Assembly: GCF_009649845.1 (NCBI RefSeq)
Contig: NZ_WJIE01000004.1
Coordinates: 248,001-312,000, forward strand
From: Polyangium spumosum
GTDB taxonomy: Bacteria > Myxococcota_A > Polyangia > Polyangiales > Polyangiaceae
Direction of reading: 5' to 3'
Length of the DNA stretch: 64,000 nucleotides
In this document: piece by piece, positions 19,220 through 29,730 of the stretch
Position numbering within the stretch: the stretch's first letter is position 1
How the letters are laid out: every line of letters begins with the position of its first letter
Notes under the pieces: generated by a model
Seen by the model: only the letters and a program-made list of their open reading frames with translations
Told to the model about the DNA's origin: nothing
The model's database searches: none
Made by a program: the position numbers and the translations under genes

Positions 19220-20859
19220 CGCGAGTCGTTCGTTTTCATCCGGCCCTCTTCGCGCTCACCTGCGCGCTCGTGCCGCTCGCCCTCGCCGCCTGCGAGGAGA
19301 CGACCTCGCAGCAGAAGCCGCAGACGCCGCCGCAACCCTCGGCCGCGTATCCGTACCCCTACCCGAACGGGATGAACTCGTGGGGCCAGCCGATGGGTCA
19401 GCCCGCGCCGATCGTGGGCATGAGCCCGACGCCGAGCCTCCCGCAGAGCGCGCCGCCGCCCGTCACGGCCGTGCCGCCTGCCCCTCCGCCGCAGGCCCTC
19501 CCGCCTGCCGCGACCGGGCCGTATCAGCAAGGCATGGCCGCGTTCGCCGCGGGGGACCTCAGCGCCGCGAAGGGGCTCTTCCAGCAGGTCATCCAGGCCG
19601 ACGCGCGCGCGCACCACGCTCACTACTCGCTCGGCGCCGTGCAGGAGCGCCTGCGCGAGCCCGAGGCTGCGTCGAGCTACCAGAAGGCCCTCTCCATCAC
19701 GCCCGACTACGAGCCTGCGATCATCGCCTACGCGATGCTCCTCGCGCGGCAGGGCAAGCTCGGCGAGGCCGAGAAGCTCCTCACGGAGAAGCGCGCGATC
19801 ATGCCGCGATCGGCCGCGGTCACGGCCACGCTCGCCGAGGTGAAGAGCCTGCAGAAGGACACCGGATCGGCGCAACGCCTCGCCCAGGAGGCGCTCAAGA
19901 TCAACCCGGACTACCGGCCTGCGATGGTCGTGATCGCCCGCGACCACTACCGCAACCGCAGGCTCGATCTCGCCCTCTACGCGCTGCAGGCGATCCTCGA
20001 CGGGTTCGGCGCGGACAACCCTCCACGCGACAAGGAGAACCCCGAGGCGCTCCTCTTGCGTGGCCTCATCCTGCGCGAGCAATCAGAGCGCGCCGGCGCC
20101 ATGGACAACTTCCGCCGCGCCGTGCAGCGGAGGCCCGATCTCGTCGAGGCGCGCGTGCAGCTCGCCGCCATGCTCCTCGAGGCCGGCAACGGCCAGGACG
20201 CGCTCCCGCTCCTCGAGGGCGCGGTCAAGTTCGACAGCGACAACCTCCCCGCGCACCTCGCGCTTGGTGACACGTATCGCCTGCTCGGCCGTTATGGCGA
20301 CGCGAAGCGCGAGTTCGAGTGGGTGCTCGCGCGGGACGCCTCGATGCCGCAGGTCCACTACGATCTCAGCCTGCTTTACCTCTTCGCGCCGAGCGTCCCT
20401 GGCATGACGGCCAAGCAGCAGGTCGCCGAGGCGATCAGCGAGCTCAAGAAGTACCAGGAGCTCCGCCGCAAGGGCGTACGTGACGACTCCGACGAGCTCC
20501 TCCAGCGCGCGAAGCTCAAGGAGGGCGAGCTCGCCGCCGCCGCCGCTGCCGCCGTCGAGGCCCCTGCGCCCGTGGCGACGCTCCCGAGCCCGCCCAGCGC
20601 CGAGGATGCCGGTGCTCCGGACGCCGCCGCGCCCGCGCCGAGCCCGCCGCCTGCGACGCCGCCGAGCACGCCGCCCACGACCTCCGCGGCCCCGCCGCCC
20701 GCGCCTGCGCCTTCGGACAGCTCCGCGGCGCCCGCGCCTCCACCCGCGCCTCCGCCCACGGACTCCGCCGCGCCGCCGCCCGCGCCCGCGCCTGCGCCTG
20801 CGCCCACGCCGACGAGCTCCATCGTCGTGCCCTTCTCCGCGCCGCCCCCGGGCCTCTAG
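19216..20859 (+). CDS. TPR lipoprotein, GltE/AglT-like
   Basis: 547 aa, with the ATG overlapping the upstream stop as ATGA. The signal peptide ends in lipobox LAAC with Cys26, so it is a lipoprotein, probably of the outer membrane. A Pro-rich linker (to ~95) leads into at least eight TPRs (GMAAFAAGDLSAAKGLFQQVI, HYSLGAVQERL, ALSITPDYEP and so on) to ~420. The last ~110 residues are an Ala/Pro/Ser tract. In Myxococcus, AglT/GltE is the TPR outer-membrane lipoprotein encoded directly after AgmU/GltD; the same order is seen here. Function is inferred from that parallel. Confidence 0.85.
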   Translation: MTRVVRFHPALFALTCALVPLALAACEETTSQQKPQTPPQPSAAYPYPYPNGMNSWGQPMGQPAPIVGMSPTPSLPQSAPPPVTAVPPAPPPQALPPAATGPYQQGMAAFAAGDLSAAKGLFQQVIQADARAHHAHYSLGAVQERLREPEAASSYQKALSITPDYEPAIIAYAMLLARQGKLGEAEKLLTEKRAIMPRSAAVTATLAEVKSLQKDTGSAQRLAQEALKINPDYRPAMVVIARDHYRNRRLDLALYALQAILDGFGADNPPRDKENPEALLLRGLILREQSERAGAMDNFRRAVQRRPDLVEARVQLAAMLLEAGNGQDALPLLEGAVKFDSDNLPAHLALGDTYRLLGRYGDAKREFEWVLARDASMPQVHYDLSLLYLFAPSVPGMTAKQQVAEAISELKKYQELRRKGVRDDSDELLQRAKLKEGELAAAAAAAVEAPAPVATLPSPPSAEDAGAPDAAAPAPSPPPATPPSTPPTTSAAPPPAPAPSDSSAAPAPPPAPPPTDSAAPPPAPAPAPAPTPTSSIVVPFSAPPPGL

Positions 20860-20912
20860 GGACATGGACGGCGCGCGTCGGACGAGGCATCTTGGAGCAC
20901 GGAGGCGCGCCC

Positions 20913-21164
20913 ATGCGTAGAGCGATGCTGATCCTCGTCGGGCTCGTGGTCCTCGGTTCGTCCGTACGAACCGCGGAGGCTCAGGAGAAGGACAAGAAAC
21001 CTCGCGGCGCGATCACGCTCTCGGAGGTCACGATCACCGGCCGCATCGAGAAGCCGATCGCCGCCGTCGACGTGAGCCGCATCCAGCCGAAGCTCACCCT
21101 CGCCGAGCTCCGGCAGCCCTTCCTCGATCGCATCGAGGAGGCCATCTTCAAGGATCCTTTCTGA
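20913..21164 (+). CDS. Small exported protein, GltF-position
   Basis: 83 aa. ATG at 20913 with GGAGG ten bases upstream. A clear signal peptide (to AEAQ, residue ~24) is followed by a single ~55-residue unit with ITLSEVTITGRIEKP and an acidic/aromatic end EEAIFKDPF. I recall similar short proteins next to AgmX/PglI-type genes in other deltaproteobacteria, but cannot align them here. Its position between the TPR lipoprotein and the AgmX-domain protein corresponds to gltF in the Myxococcus cluster. Confidence 0.75.
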   Translation: MRRAMLILVGLVVLGSSVRTAEAQEKDKKPRGAITLSEVTITGRIEKPIAAVDVSRIQPKLTLAELRQPFLDRIEEAIFKDPF

Positions 21165-21186
21165 TCCAACGATCTCCCCGAGGCGC

Positions 21187-21768
21187 TTGATCCTCGCGCT
21201 CGGCGCCCTGCTCACCCTCGCCTCCGTGCTGCTCGCGTGGTCGCACCTCGCGCGCGTGCGGCGGGCGACCTCCGGAAAGACCGCCGAGCTCGTCGTCGCG
21301 CTGAAGCGCCTCCCCGCGAGCGAGCGCGCCGCGGCCCTCGCCACGCGTGCGCCCGAAGGCAGCGCCGAGCGCCGCCTCGCCGCGCTGATCCAGCCGACCG
21401 ACGAGGCCACAGGCGAAGCCCGCAGCGCCGCCGTCGACGAGCTGCTCGCCGAGATCGAACGCGCGCTCGAGGCGAGCGCCTCCTGGCCCGGCGCCGCGAC
21501 GCGCATCGCGGCTCATGGAGGCCTGCTCCTCGCGGTGATCACCGTCCTCGTTCGCCCCGGCTCCATCTCGTTCGTCGCGCCTGCGCTCCTCGTCCTCGGC
21601 CTCGGCGGCGCGGCCACCTGCGCGGCCCTCGGGCGCCGCGCGCGTGAGCTCGCCGAGGCGCAACGCAAGGCCGTGGACGCGCTCGTCGACGCCCTCGGCT
21701 TGCGCGAGCCGCTCGCCCCGGGCGCTTTGCCGAGGGCGCCTCGTCCGGGCCGAAGGCGCGGCGTTTGA
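21187..21768 (+). CDS. Small integral membrane protein, unknown
   Basis: 193 aa from a TTG start at 21187 with CCGAGG four bases upstream; no ATG or GTG fits. One hydrophobic helix is at the N-terminus, then a ~90-residue charged helical segment, then one or two helices around 110-150, and a basic tail. The layout (helix, cytoplasmic loop, helix pair) faintly recalls ExbB/MotA-type proteins, but no signature residues are visible, so I make no such call. It lies 22 bp after the small exported gene and ~100 bp before the AgmX-type gene. Confidence 0.7.
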   Translation: MILALGALLTLASVLLAWSHLARVRRATSGKTAELVVALKRLPASERAAALATRAPEGSAERRLAALIQPTDEATGEARSAAVDELLAEIERALEASASWPGAATRIAAHGGLLLAVITVLVRPGSISFVAPALLVLGLGGAATCAALGRRARELAEAQRKAVDALVDALGLREPLAPGALPRAPRPGRRRGV

Positions 21769-21812
21769 GCCGCGGGCTTTACCGATCTGGCGGCCTTGTG
21801 TACGCTTCCCTT

Positions 21813-21840
21813 GAAACTTCCGTGTCGGCTGGGCGTCTTC
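21813..21840 (+). promoter_or_regulatory. Candidate ECF-type promoter before the AgmX-domain gene
   Basis: GAAACTT (21813-21819), a 15-bp spacer and GTCTTC (21835-21840), placed about 25 bp before the ATG at 21866. Same geometry as the site upstream of the sigma gene at 11267-11295. Confidence 0.4.
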
Positions 21841-21865
21841 AGCGCTCCAGGCGGAGGCCCTTTTC

Positions 21866-23296
21866 ATGACGCAGACGACGACGCAGACGGGGTCCGGGAC
21901 GAAGCCCGGTCAGATGACCGCGGTCATGCGGGCCATGAACCAGGCGCCGGGACCGAAGGTCCTGCGCGTCGGGGTCGTCCTCGGCGGCAAGGTGATCGAG
22001 GAGCGCATCATCAAGCAGCGCACCCACGTCACCATCGGCCCCAGCGAAAAGAGCATGTTCGTCACGCCGAACAAGAACGTGCCGCCGAGCTTCCGGCTCT
22101 TCGAACTGGTCGGCGACGAGTACGCGCTGAACTTCCTCGAAGGCATGAGCGGTCGCGTCGCGCTGAAGACCGGCGTGACCGACCTCGCCTCGCTGAAATC
22201 GCAGGCCAAGAAGGTCTCGTTCGGCAACACGCAGGCGTTCCAGGTGCCGCTCAGCGACGACGCGCGCGGCAAGATCGTCGTCGGTGACACGACCTTCCTC
22301 TTCCAGTTCGTCGCGGCGCCGCCGCCTCAGCCGAAGCCGCAGCTCCCCGCGTCGGTGCGCGGCGGGTTCGTCCAGTCGATCGACTGGACCACCACGATCA
22401 TCGCGGCCTTCTCGTTCCTCCTGCACTTCGGCGCGGTCGGCACGATTTACTCGGACTGGATGGATCCGCTCGTCAACGACGAGGTCGACGTCGCGCAGAT
22501 CCTCGAGAGCGTGCGTAGCCTGCCTCCTCCGCCGCCGGTCGAGCAGCCGAAGGAGACGGACACGACGCCCACGCAGGCCTCGACCGCGCAGGCCGAGGCG
22601 CCCAAGCCTTCGGCGGGCGCGTCTGCAGCGAAGGGCGCGGGGGGCGGCAAGATCAGCGACGCGCGCGCCTCGGCGATCGCCAACGAGCTCGCGCAGCTCG
22701 ACATGCAGATGCTCGGCGCCCTGAACGCCTCGGGCAACGCGACGGCCGGCGTCCTCGATCGTGGCGACGTCCCGCTCGGCCTGCTCGACAACGCGGCGGC
22801 CTCGGGCGCGGGCGCGGGGCTCGGCGGCATCGCGGGCCTGAACCTCGGCGCGGCGGGCGGCGGGACGGTCCGGCCCGGCGCGGCGGGCGGCGGCGGGCTC
22901 GCGAGTATCGGCGACACGCAGGCCGCCACGGCGGCGAGCGCGCAGGGCGCGGTGAAGACGGTCAAGGGCCCGACGGGCAGCGCGAACGTCGGCGGCGCGG
23001 CGGTCTCGGGTGGCAACGTCGCGAACGCCTCGTCCGTCGTGGCCGGCATGGCCGCGGGCTTCCGCCGTTGTTACAACCGCGGCCTGCAGAGCGACCCGAC
23101 GATGAAGGGCTCGGTGCGCATCACCGCGAAGATCGGCCCGAACGGCGAGGTCCTCTCCGCGTCGCCCTCGGGCGGCGGCGGCCTCTCGGGCGAGGTCATC
23201 TCCTGCGTCGTGGCGCGCGTGCAGAGCGCGCAGTTCGCGCCTCCCGAGGGTGGCGGCGCGACCGTCGTCATCCCCGTCTCGTTCGTCAGCCAGTGA
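21866..23296 (+). CDS. One-pass protein with FHA-like N-terminus and AgmX/PglI C-terminal domain (GltG-like)
   Basis: 476 aa, with GGAGG nine bases before the ATG. Residues ~35-150 look like an FHA or FHA-derived beta domain (THVTIGPSEKSMF, FRLFELVGDEYALNF). A TM helix follows near 172-192, then Pro-rich and Gly/Ala-rich periplasmic linkers. The last ~85 residues form the AgmX/PglI (TonB-like) C-terminal domain: GFRRCYNRGLQSDP, VRITAKIGPNGEV and SCVVARVQSAQFAPP, with paired Cys. In Myxococcus, GltG (PglI) has this plan and spans the periplasm to connect the inner-membrane motor with outer-membrane partners. The matching motor genes are not in the window. Confidence 0.88.
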   Translation: MTQTTTQTGSGTKPGQMTAVMRAMNQAPGPKVLRVGVVLGGKVIEERIIKQRTHVTIGPSEKSMFVTPNKNVPPSFRLFELVGDEYALNFLEGMSGRVALKTGVTDLASLKSQAKKVSFGNTQAFQVPLSDDARGKIVVGDTTFLFQFVAAPPPQPKPQLPASVRGGFVQSIDWTTTIIAAFSFLLHFGAVGTIYSDWMDPLVNDEVDVAQILESVRSLPPPPPVEQPKETDTTPTQASTAQAEAPKPSAGASAAKGAGGGKISDARASAIANELAQLDMQMLGALNASGNATAGVLDRGDVPLGLLDNAAASGAGAGLGGIAGLNLGAAGGGTVRPGAAGGGGLASIGDTQAATAASAQGAVKTVKGPTGSANVGGAAVSGGNVANASSVVAGMAAGFRRCYNRGLQSDPTMKGSVRITAKIGPNGEVLSASPSGGGGLSGEVISCVVARVQSAQFAPPEGGGATVVIPVSFVSQ

Positions 23297-23433
23297 TCGA
23301 TCGCCTCGATCCTGCGGCTCCTGTCCGGGGCGCGTGAATGTCCGTGCCCCGCGGCGCAACGAACCCCCCGAGAGACCCTCCACGCCGGCCGTAAAAACGG
23401 CGGGATTTCCCGGGGTTTCTCCGCCTGCCCGCG

Positions 23434-23463
23434 TTGACAGGTGCGCTCGCCCGCTTCTATAGT
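23434..23463 (+). promoter_or_regulatory. Strong sigma70-like promoter
   Basis: TTGACA (23434-23439), an 18-bp spacer and TATAGT (23458-23463), 30 bp before the ATG at 23493. This is the best consensus match in the window. It separates the exported coiled-coil/barrel/export group from the AgmX-type operon. Confidence 0.7.
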
Positions 23464-23492
23464 GACCCCGTCTGGCCCTTCGGAGGACTTCG

Positions 23493-24071
23493 ATGCAGCG
23501 AGAACGGATGCTCGGCTTCGGCGCGCTTTGCGCGCTTTCGCTGTTCGTGGCGGCCGGCATCGCGTCTGCACAGGCGCAAGGCGCGCCTCCGCCGCCGCCC
23601 GACACGAACGCGGGCCTTCAGCGTCAGGTCACGCTCACGCCTGCGCAGCAGCTCCAGGAGACGGACACCTACCTCGCGCGGATGGAGAGCGCGCGCAGCG
23701 TCGTGCGTCGCCTGCTCGAGGAGGCGCGATCGCAGCGCGACGTGGTGAAGACGCTCTGCCTGAACGACAAACTCAACCAGATCGACGTGACGCTGCGCAG
23801 CGCGCGAGAGCGTCGGCAGTCGCTCGATCTCGCGGTGAAGCGTGACGACGCGGAGATGTCGTCCCACGAGTTCACGATCCTCGGCGTCCTGCGGCAGCGC
23901 GTCGAGCAGCTCACGGCCGAGGCGAACCAGTGCATCGGGAAAGACGCCGACATCCTCGGCGAGACGTCGACGGTCACGCAGATCGATCCTGGCATCCCCG
24001 ACGATCCTGCGTTTTTCCCGCCTCCCATCATCATCCAGGAGCCCGCGCCCTCCGCGAGCGTGATCAAGTGA
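23493..24071 (+). CDS. Small exported coiled-coil protein
   Basis: 192 aa; CGGAGG lies seven bases before the ATG. A signal peptide ends near ASAQA, followed by a short Pro-rich stretch. Then comes a long amphipathic helix region (about 48-155: ARMESARSVVRRLLEEAR, RRQSLDLAVKRD) and a Pro-rich tail. Two Cys (near 90 and 150) could form a disulfide. No family recognised. It opens a three-gene group with a beta-barrel and a polysaccharide export lipoprotein. Confidence 0.8.
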   Translation: MQRERMLGFGALCALSLFVAAGIASAQAQGAPPPPPDTNAGLQRQVTLTPAQQLQETDTYLARMESARSVVRRLLEEARSQRDVVKTLCLNDKLNQIDVTLRSARERRQSLDLAVKRDDAEMSSHEFTILGVLRQRVEQLTAEANQCIGKDADILGETSTVTQIDPGIPDDPAFFPPPIIIQEPAPSASVIK

Positions 24072-24108
24072 CGCGTTCGGTAGGTCCGTCGGAGCATCGC
24101 CCGATCCC

Positions 24109-25500
24109 ATGAAGAAGCGTGGTCTGCTGATCGCGGCGCTCTCTCTGACGAGCCTCGCGCCTGCCACGGCGTTCGGTCAGGACCAACCCTGGCTCTCCGA
24201 TCGTCGCTTCACGGTGGGCCCGGGGTACCGCGTCGGCGACTACGAGCTACACCCGGGCGTCGCGCTCGAGTTCGGCTACGACTCGAACTTCTTTTTGCGC
24301 GCGAGTGAAGGTGACGCGCCTGGTGATCCCGTGGGCGCGATGCGCCTGCGCGTCACGCCGTCGTTCTCGTTCTCGACGCTCGGCCCGCAGCGCCGGGCCG
24401 GCGGCGGCGCCTCGCAGGCCGCGCCCACGGCGGAGTTCTCGGGCGGTTTGTCCGTCACCTACAACGAGTTCTTCCCGGTCTCCGGCCCGCAGGAGGGCAA
24501 GGATCGGATGTGGCAGCAGCGCAACGTCAGCGGCCTCTTCGACGTGCGCCTCAACATCCTGCCCACGCGCCCCTGGTCGGGCGTGCTCTATGCGAGCGTC
24601 GGGCGCCTCATCCAGGCCACGCAAGAGGGCGTGATCCGCGACGACGCCCCGAACGATAGTTACAACCGCTTCACGCCGAACGCTGGCGCCGAGCTCGTGT
24701 GGAACCCGAACGGCGGCCTTCTCGACTGGCGCCTCGGCTACAACTTCGCCGGCACCGTCTTCGAGTCGAACCGCTTCGGCGGCCTGACGAACATCCACCA
24801 CACCTTCCAGACGCGGGGCCGCTGGCGCTTCCTGCCGCGCTCGGCGCTCCTCTACGACGCGCGCGTCGGCATCATCCACTACCTCGATCCGAGCGAGAAG
24901 ACGGGCTCGACGCCGCTCCGCGTGCAGATCGGCTACAACGGCCTCATCACGAAGAACTTCGGCGCGTTGATCATGGCGGGCTGGGGCGCGAGCTTCTACG
25001 ACCCGTCCGCCAGCGAGACCGAAGAGACCGTTCAGGATTTCGACAGCCTCATCGGCCAGGCCGAGATCCGTTACTTCCTCACGCCGAACCCGAGCACCGA
25101 TCCGCAGGCCGCGAGCACCACGCTCTCGTCGGTCTCGCTCGGCTTCACGCGCGACTTCCATGACGCGTACGTCGGCTCGTACTTCGAGCGTGATCGCGGG
25201 TACCTGAAGCTCACGTATTTCTTCGGCGGCCGCTTCGTCGTGATCGTCGACGCCGGCGTCGGCGCCCTCGTGAACCCGGCGATCAACACGCCGAGCCTCC
25301 AGGAGAACCCCTGGACCGACATCCGCGTCGACGCCGCGGGCTTCGCCGAGTACCGCTTCAAGGACGCGTTCGGCATCAACACGACGCTGCGCTACAACAC
25401 GCGCATCAGCGACAACTCCTTCACCATCCCCGGCATCGGCGAGGACAAGCTCCAGTGGCAGCAGTTCGAGGCCTACCTGGGCGCCCGCTGGCTCATGTGA
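24109..25500 (+). CDS. Outer-membrane beta-barrel protein
   Basis: 463 aa. Signal peptide to AFGQ (residue ~25). The mature chain has alternating hydrophobic/aromatic strands with Tyr, Phe and Trp girdles (ALEFGYDSNFFLR, DWRLGYNFAGTVFESNRF, YFFGGRFVVIVDAG, FEAYLGARW) and short polar turns. This is typical of surface barrels found beside Wza-like genes in myxobacterial polysaccharide loci. The next gene starts within its stop codon (TGATG). An equivalent of GltH, the barrel of the gliding complex, is possible because of the nearby Glt-like genes, but cannot be shown here. Confidence 0.85.
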   Translation: MKKRGLLIAALSLTSLAPATAFGQDQPWLSDRRFTVGPGYRVGDYELHPGVALEFGYDSNFFLRASEGDAPGDPVGAMRLRVTPSFSFSTLGPQRRAGGGASQAAPTAEFSGGLSVTYNEFFPVSGPQEGKDRMWQQRNVSGLFDVRLNILPTRPWSGVLYASVGRLIQATQEGVIRDDAPNDSYNRFTPNAGAELVWNPNGGLLDWRLGYNFAGTVFESNRFGGLTNIHHTFQTRGRWRFLPRSALLYDARVGIIHYLDPSEKTGSTPLRVQIGYNGLITKNFGALIMAGWGASFYDPSASETEETVQDFDSLIGQAEIRYFLTPNPSTDPQAASTTLSSVSLGFTRDFHDAYVGSYFERDRGYLKLTYFFGGRFVVIVDAGVGALVNPAINTPSLQENPWTDIRVDAAGFAEYRFKDAFGINTTLRYNTRISDNSFTIPGIGEDKLQWQQFEAYLGARWLM

Positions 25501-26084
25501 TGCGGAGGCGCGACCTCCTCGCGACGCTCGCGTTCCTGCTCGTCGCCTGTGGCGGACGCCCGCGCCCCGTGGATCTCCCGGCCCCCGTGAGCAACGCGAC
25601 CGTGGGCGTGGGCGACGTCTTCGAGATGCGCATCGTGCGCGAGGACAACCTGCCCACGATGTTCACGGTCGCGCCCGACGGCACGGTCGATCTGCCCTAC
25701 ATCAAGCGCGTCAAGGTCGCGGGCCTCGAGCCGCAGCAGATCGCGGAGATCGTCCGCAAGCGGCTGGTCGAAGCAGAGATCCTGACCGACCCGATCGTGA
25801 GCGTGAGCATCAAGGAGTACAACTCCAAGCGCGTCGAGGTGCTCGGCGAGGTGCAGCGCTCGGGCTCCTTGCGCTTCGAGTCCGGCATGACGCTCCTCCG
25901 CGCGATCTCGCTCGCCGGCGGCTTCAACCAGATGGCCGCGCGTGACAAGGTCACGATCCGCCGTCAGGTCGGCGACAAGACGCGCGCCGTCACGGTGAGC
26001 GTCGAGGACATCATCGACAACGCGATCCCCGACGTCCCGCTCCAGGCAGGCGACTCGATCAACATCCCGCAGCGTGTGTGGTAG
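25500..26084 (+). CDS. Wza-like polysaccharide export lipoprotein
   Basis: 194 aa from the ATG sharing its A with the previous TGA. The lipobox LVAC places Cys at 17. A Poly_export domain (GVGDVFEMRIVREDNLPTMF, APDGTVDLPYIKRVKVAGL) and one SLBB domain (KRVEVLGEVQRSGSLRF, LLRAISLAGGF, LQAGDSINIPQ) fill the rest. This is the minimal architecture of outer-membrane polysaccharide export proteins. Wza proper is longer, with further domains. No Wzc-like co-polymerase or Wzx/Wzy gene is near, so it would need partners elsewhere. Convergent with the PPC gene across a strong hairpin. Confidence 0.92.
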   Translation: MRRRDLLATLAFLLVACGGRPRPVDLPAPVSNATVGVGDVFEMRIVREDNLPTMFTVAPDGTVDLPYIKRVKVAGLEPQQIAEIVRKRLVEAEILTDPIVSVSIKEYNSKRVEVLGEVQRSGSLRFESGMTLLRAISLAGGFNQMAARDKVTIRRQVGDKTRAVTVSVEDIIDNAIPDVPLQAGDSINIPQRVW

Positions 26085-26090
26085 GCGGCG

Positions 26091-26113
26091 GACGCCCGGT
26101 TCGTCCGGGCGTC
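26091..26113. terminator. Bidirectional terminator hairpin
   Basis: A perfect 9-bp stem, GACGCCCGG paired with CCGGGCGTC around loop TTCGT, sits between the convergent genes ending at 26084 and 26112. No T-tract on either side. Confidence 0.6.
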
Positions 26114-26938
26114 AGTGCTTGCGGGACAAATGGAAGTGGCGCTTGCCCGTGGCCGGATCGGTCGTCGGGGCCTCGATCTTGAGCATGCCGAGCGCGACCT
26201 CGCGGACGCGGCCGTCCTTCTCCTGCCGCAGCCGGATGCGCTCGCCGTCGGAGCTCATCACCTCGCACTCGCCGAAGTGGAAGTGGCTCACGAGATCCCC
26301 CGTCTCCGGGTACACCTCCACGTCGTCGCGGTGCTGCATCGGGCGCGCGACCGGCGTGGGCGCCGTAGGCAGATCGGACGCGGCATGCGCGGCCGCGGGG
26401 AACGGGGAGACCGCGCGAGGCGCCTCGGGATGCGTGATCCGCGGCGCGGGCGCCGCCGTGCGGGCAGGGGAGGGCACCTGCGCCTGCACCTGCGCCTGCA
26501 CCTGCGCCTGCGCCTGCGCGCCGTTGACGGCGAACGAACGATCGTCGCCCTGCCGCACGAGCGCGACGTCGTCGAGCGCGGTCGCGAAGATCTCGAGCGA
26601 GAGCGCGCGCGCCGCGACGATCTCCCCGGCGAACGTCTGCAGGCCGAACGGACCCTCCTGCACGAGCGTGGCGAAGAGCCGCACGCTCACGCCTGCACCC
26701 TCCGTCGCGATGTTGCCGGTGACGGAGACGGCCATCACGGGCGCGTCGATCCGCCGCGTCACGCGCGCGCCGCCCGCGTCCACGCTCGCGAGCTCCACGC
26801 TGTCGAGCACGCCCGTACCCGACAGCCGACCGGCCCTGGCGGAGGCCTCCTCGAGCGCGCGCGCGAGCTCGCGTGGCACCACCTCGCCGCTCTCGGCCCT
26901 GACGACCAGATGGCGAATCCCTCTCGATTCGACGACGT

Positions 26939-26942
<4 letters not shown>
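26112..26942 (-). CDS. PPC (DUF296) domain protein with C-terminal Tudor-like module
   Basis: 276 aa from the ATG at 26942, which overlaps the stop of the OmpA-family gene (ATGA). Residues ~8-125 match the PPC/DUF296 fold: HLVVRAESGEVVP at the start, LSGTGVLDSVEL, and VMAVSVTGNIA in the core, with LFATLVQEG...GLQTFAGEIV toward the end. In plants this domain is fused to AT-hooks; in bacteria its role is poorly known. A Gln/Ala/Val repeat (QAQVQA type, residues ~142-155) and a Pro-rich linker lead to a ~65-residue C-terminal domain (GDLVSHFHFGECEVMSSDGERI, quoted to 20: GDLVSHFHFGECEVMSSDGE) like small Tudor or CarD-type beta barrels. Confidence 0.8.
26474..26519 (-). repeat. In-frame 12-bp tandem repeat
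   Basis: Three near-perfect copies of GCACCTGCGCCT plus partial units encode the QAQVQAQV linker of the PPC protein. Repeat number is likely variable between strains. Confidence 0.8.
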
Positions 26943-28933
<1,991 letters not shown>

Positions 28934-29112
28934 GGCAGGTGGAATCCGGTCGCGGTCCCAGCGCCTTCCGTGCCCGCGGAAGCGGACGGCCCATGGCGCG
29001 ACCGCACGTCTACTCCTTTCCCGTCCGGAGTCAAAACGGCAAACGCGGCGTAGCTGCCAGGTCGACACGAGCCGTGGTAGGACAGGCGCGAAAGGAAGGC
29101 GCTGGGCTCGCC

Positions 29113-29730
29113 ATGATCGACGAAACGCACCCCTTGCTGCTGGGCTCGGCGTCGCCGCGGCGCCGCGAGATCCTCGGCACGCTCGGCCTGCCCCTGCGGG
29201 TCGTGTCGCTCGACATCGACGAGCGGCTGCGGCCGAGGGAGGGGCCGCTGCCCTACCTCGAGCGTGTCGTGTCGGACAAGCTCGCCGCGGCGACGCCACA
29301 CGCGGTGGGCGTGGGCGCGGTGCTCGTGGCCGACACCTCGGTGATCCTGGGCGACGTCGCGCTCGGCAAGCCCGCGGACGACGCCGAAGCGCGCGCCATG
29401 CTCGCGGCCCTCGCGGGTCGCGAGCACGAGGTCTGGACCCGCTTCGTGATCGCCGCGGGCGCCGATCCCACGCGCCCCGTCCACGCCGAGACCGTACGGA
29501 CCCGTGTCTTCTTCCGCGCGCTCGACGCGGCCGAGATCCAGGCCTACGCCGCGACGGGCGAGGGCCTCGACAAGGCGGGCGCCTACGCGATCCAGGGCAT
29601 CGGCAGCTTCGCCGTCGAGCGCATCGAGGGCTCGTACTCCAACGTCGTGGGCCTTCCGGCGTGTGAGGTCATCGTCGCCTTGCGCCGCGCGGGCCTGCTC
29701 GGGCGATTCCCGCGCCCCACGCACGCGTGA
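29113..29730 (+). CDS. maf: Maf-family nucleotide pyrophosphatase
   Basis: 205 aa from the ATG at 29113. Maf/YhdE proteins hydrolyse nucleoside triphosphates, including modified or canonical pyrimidines. Visible family motifs are GSASPRR at 11-17, the catalytic-Asp region VADTSV (Asp74), RTRVFFR, DKAGAYAIQG (~148-157) and GSYSNVVGLP. Length is normal. It is divergent from the OmpA-family gene and its stop overlaps the next start as GTGA, so it is coupled to a membrane glycosyltransferase. Confidence 0.95.
   Translation: MIDETHPLLLGSASPRRREILGTLGLPLRVVSLDIDERLRPREGPLPYLERVVSDKLAAATPHAVGVGAVLVADTSVILGDVALGKPADDAEARAMLAALAGREHEVWTRFVIAAGADPTRPVHAETVRTRVFFRALDAAEIQAYAATGEGLDKAGAYAIQGIGSFAVERIEGSYSNVVGLPACEVIVALRRAGLLGRFPRPTHA

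Noticed and set aside
21187-21768. ExbB/MotA-like motor subunit
   Set aside because: Topology is faintly similar but no conserved Pro/Thr/Ala motifs of that family are visible.
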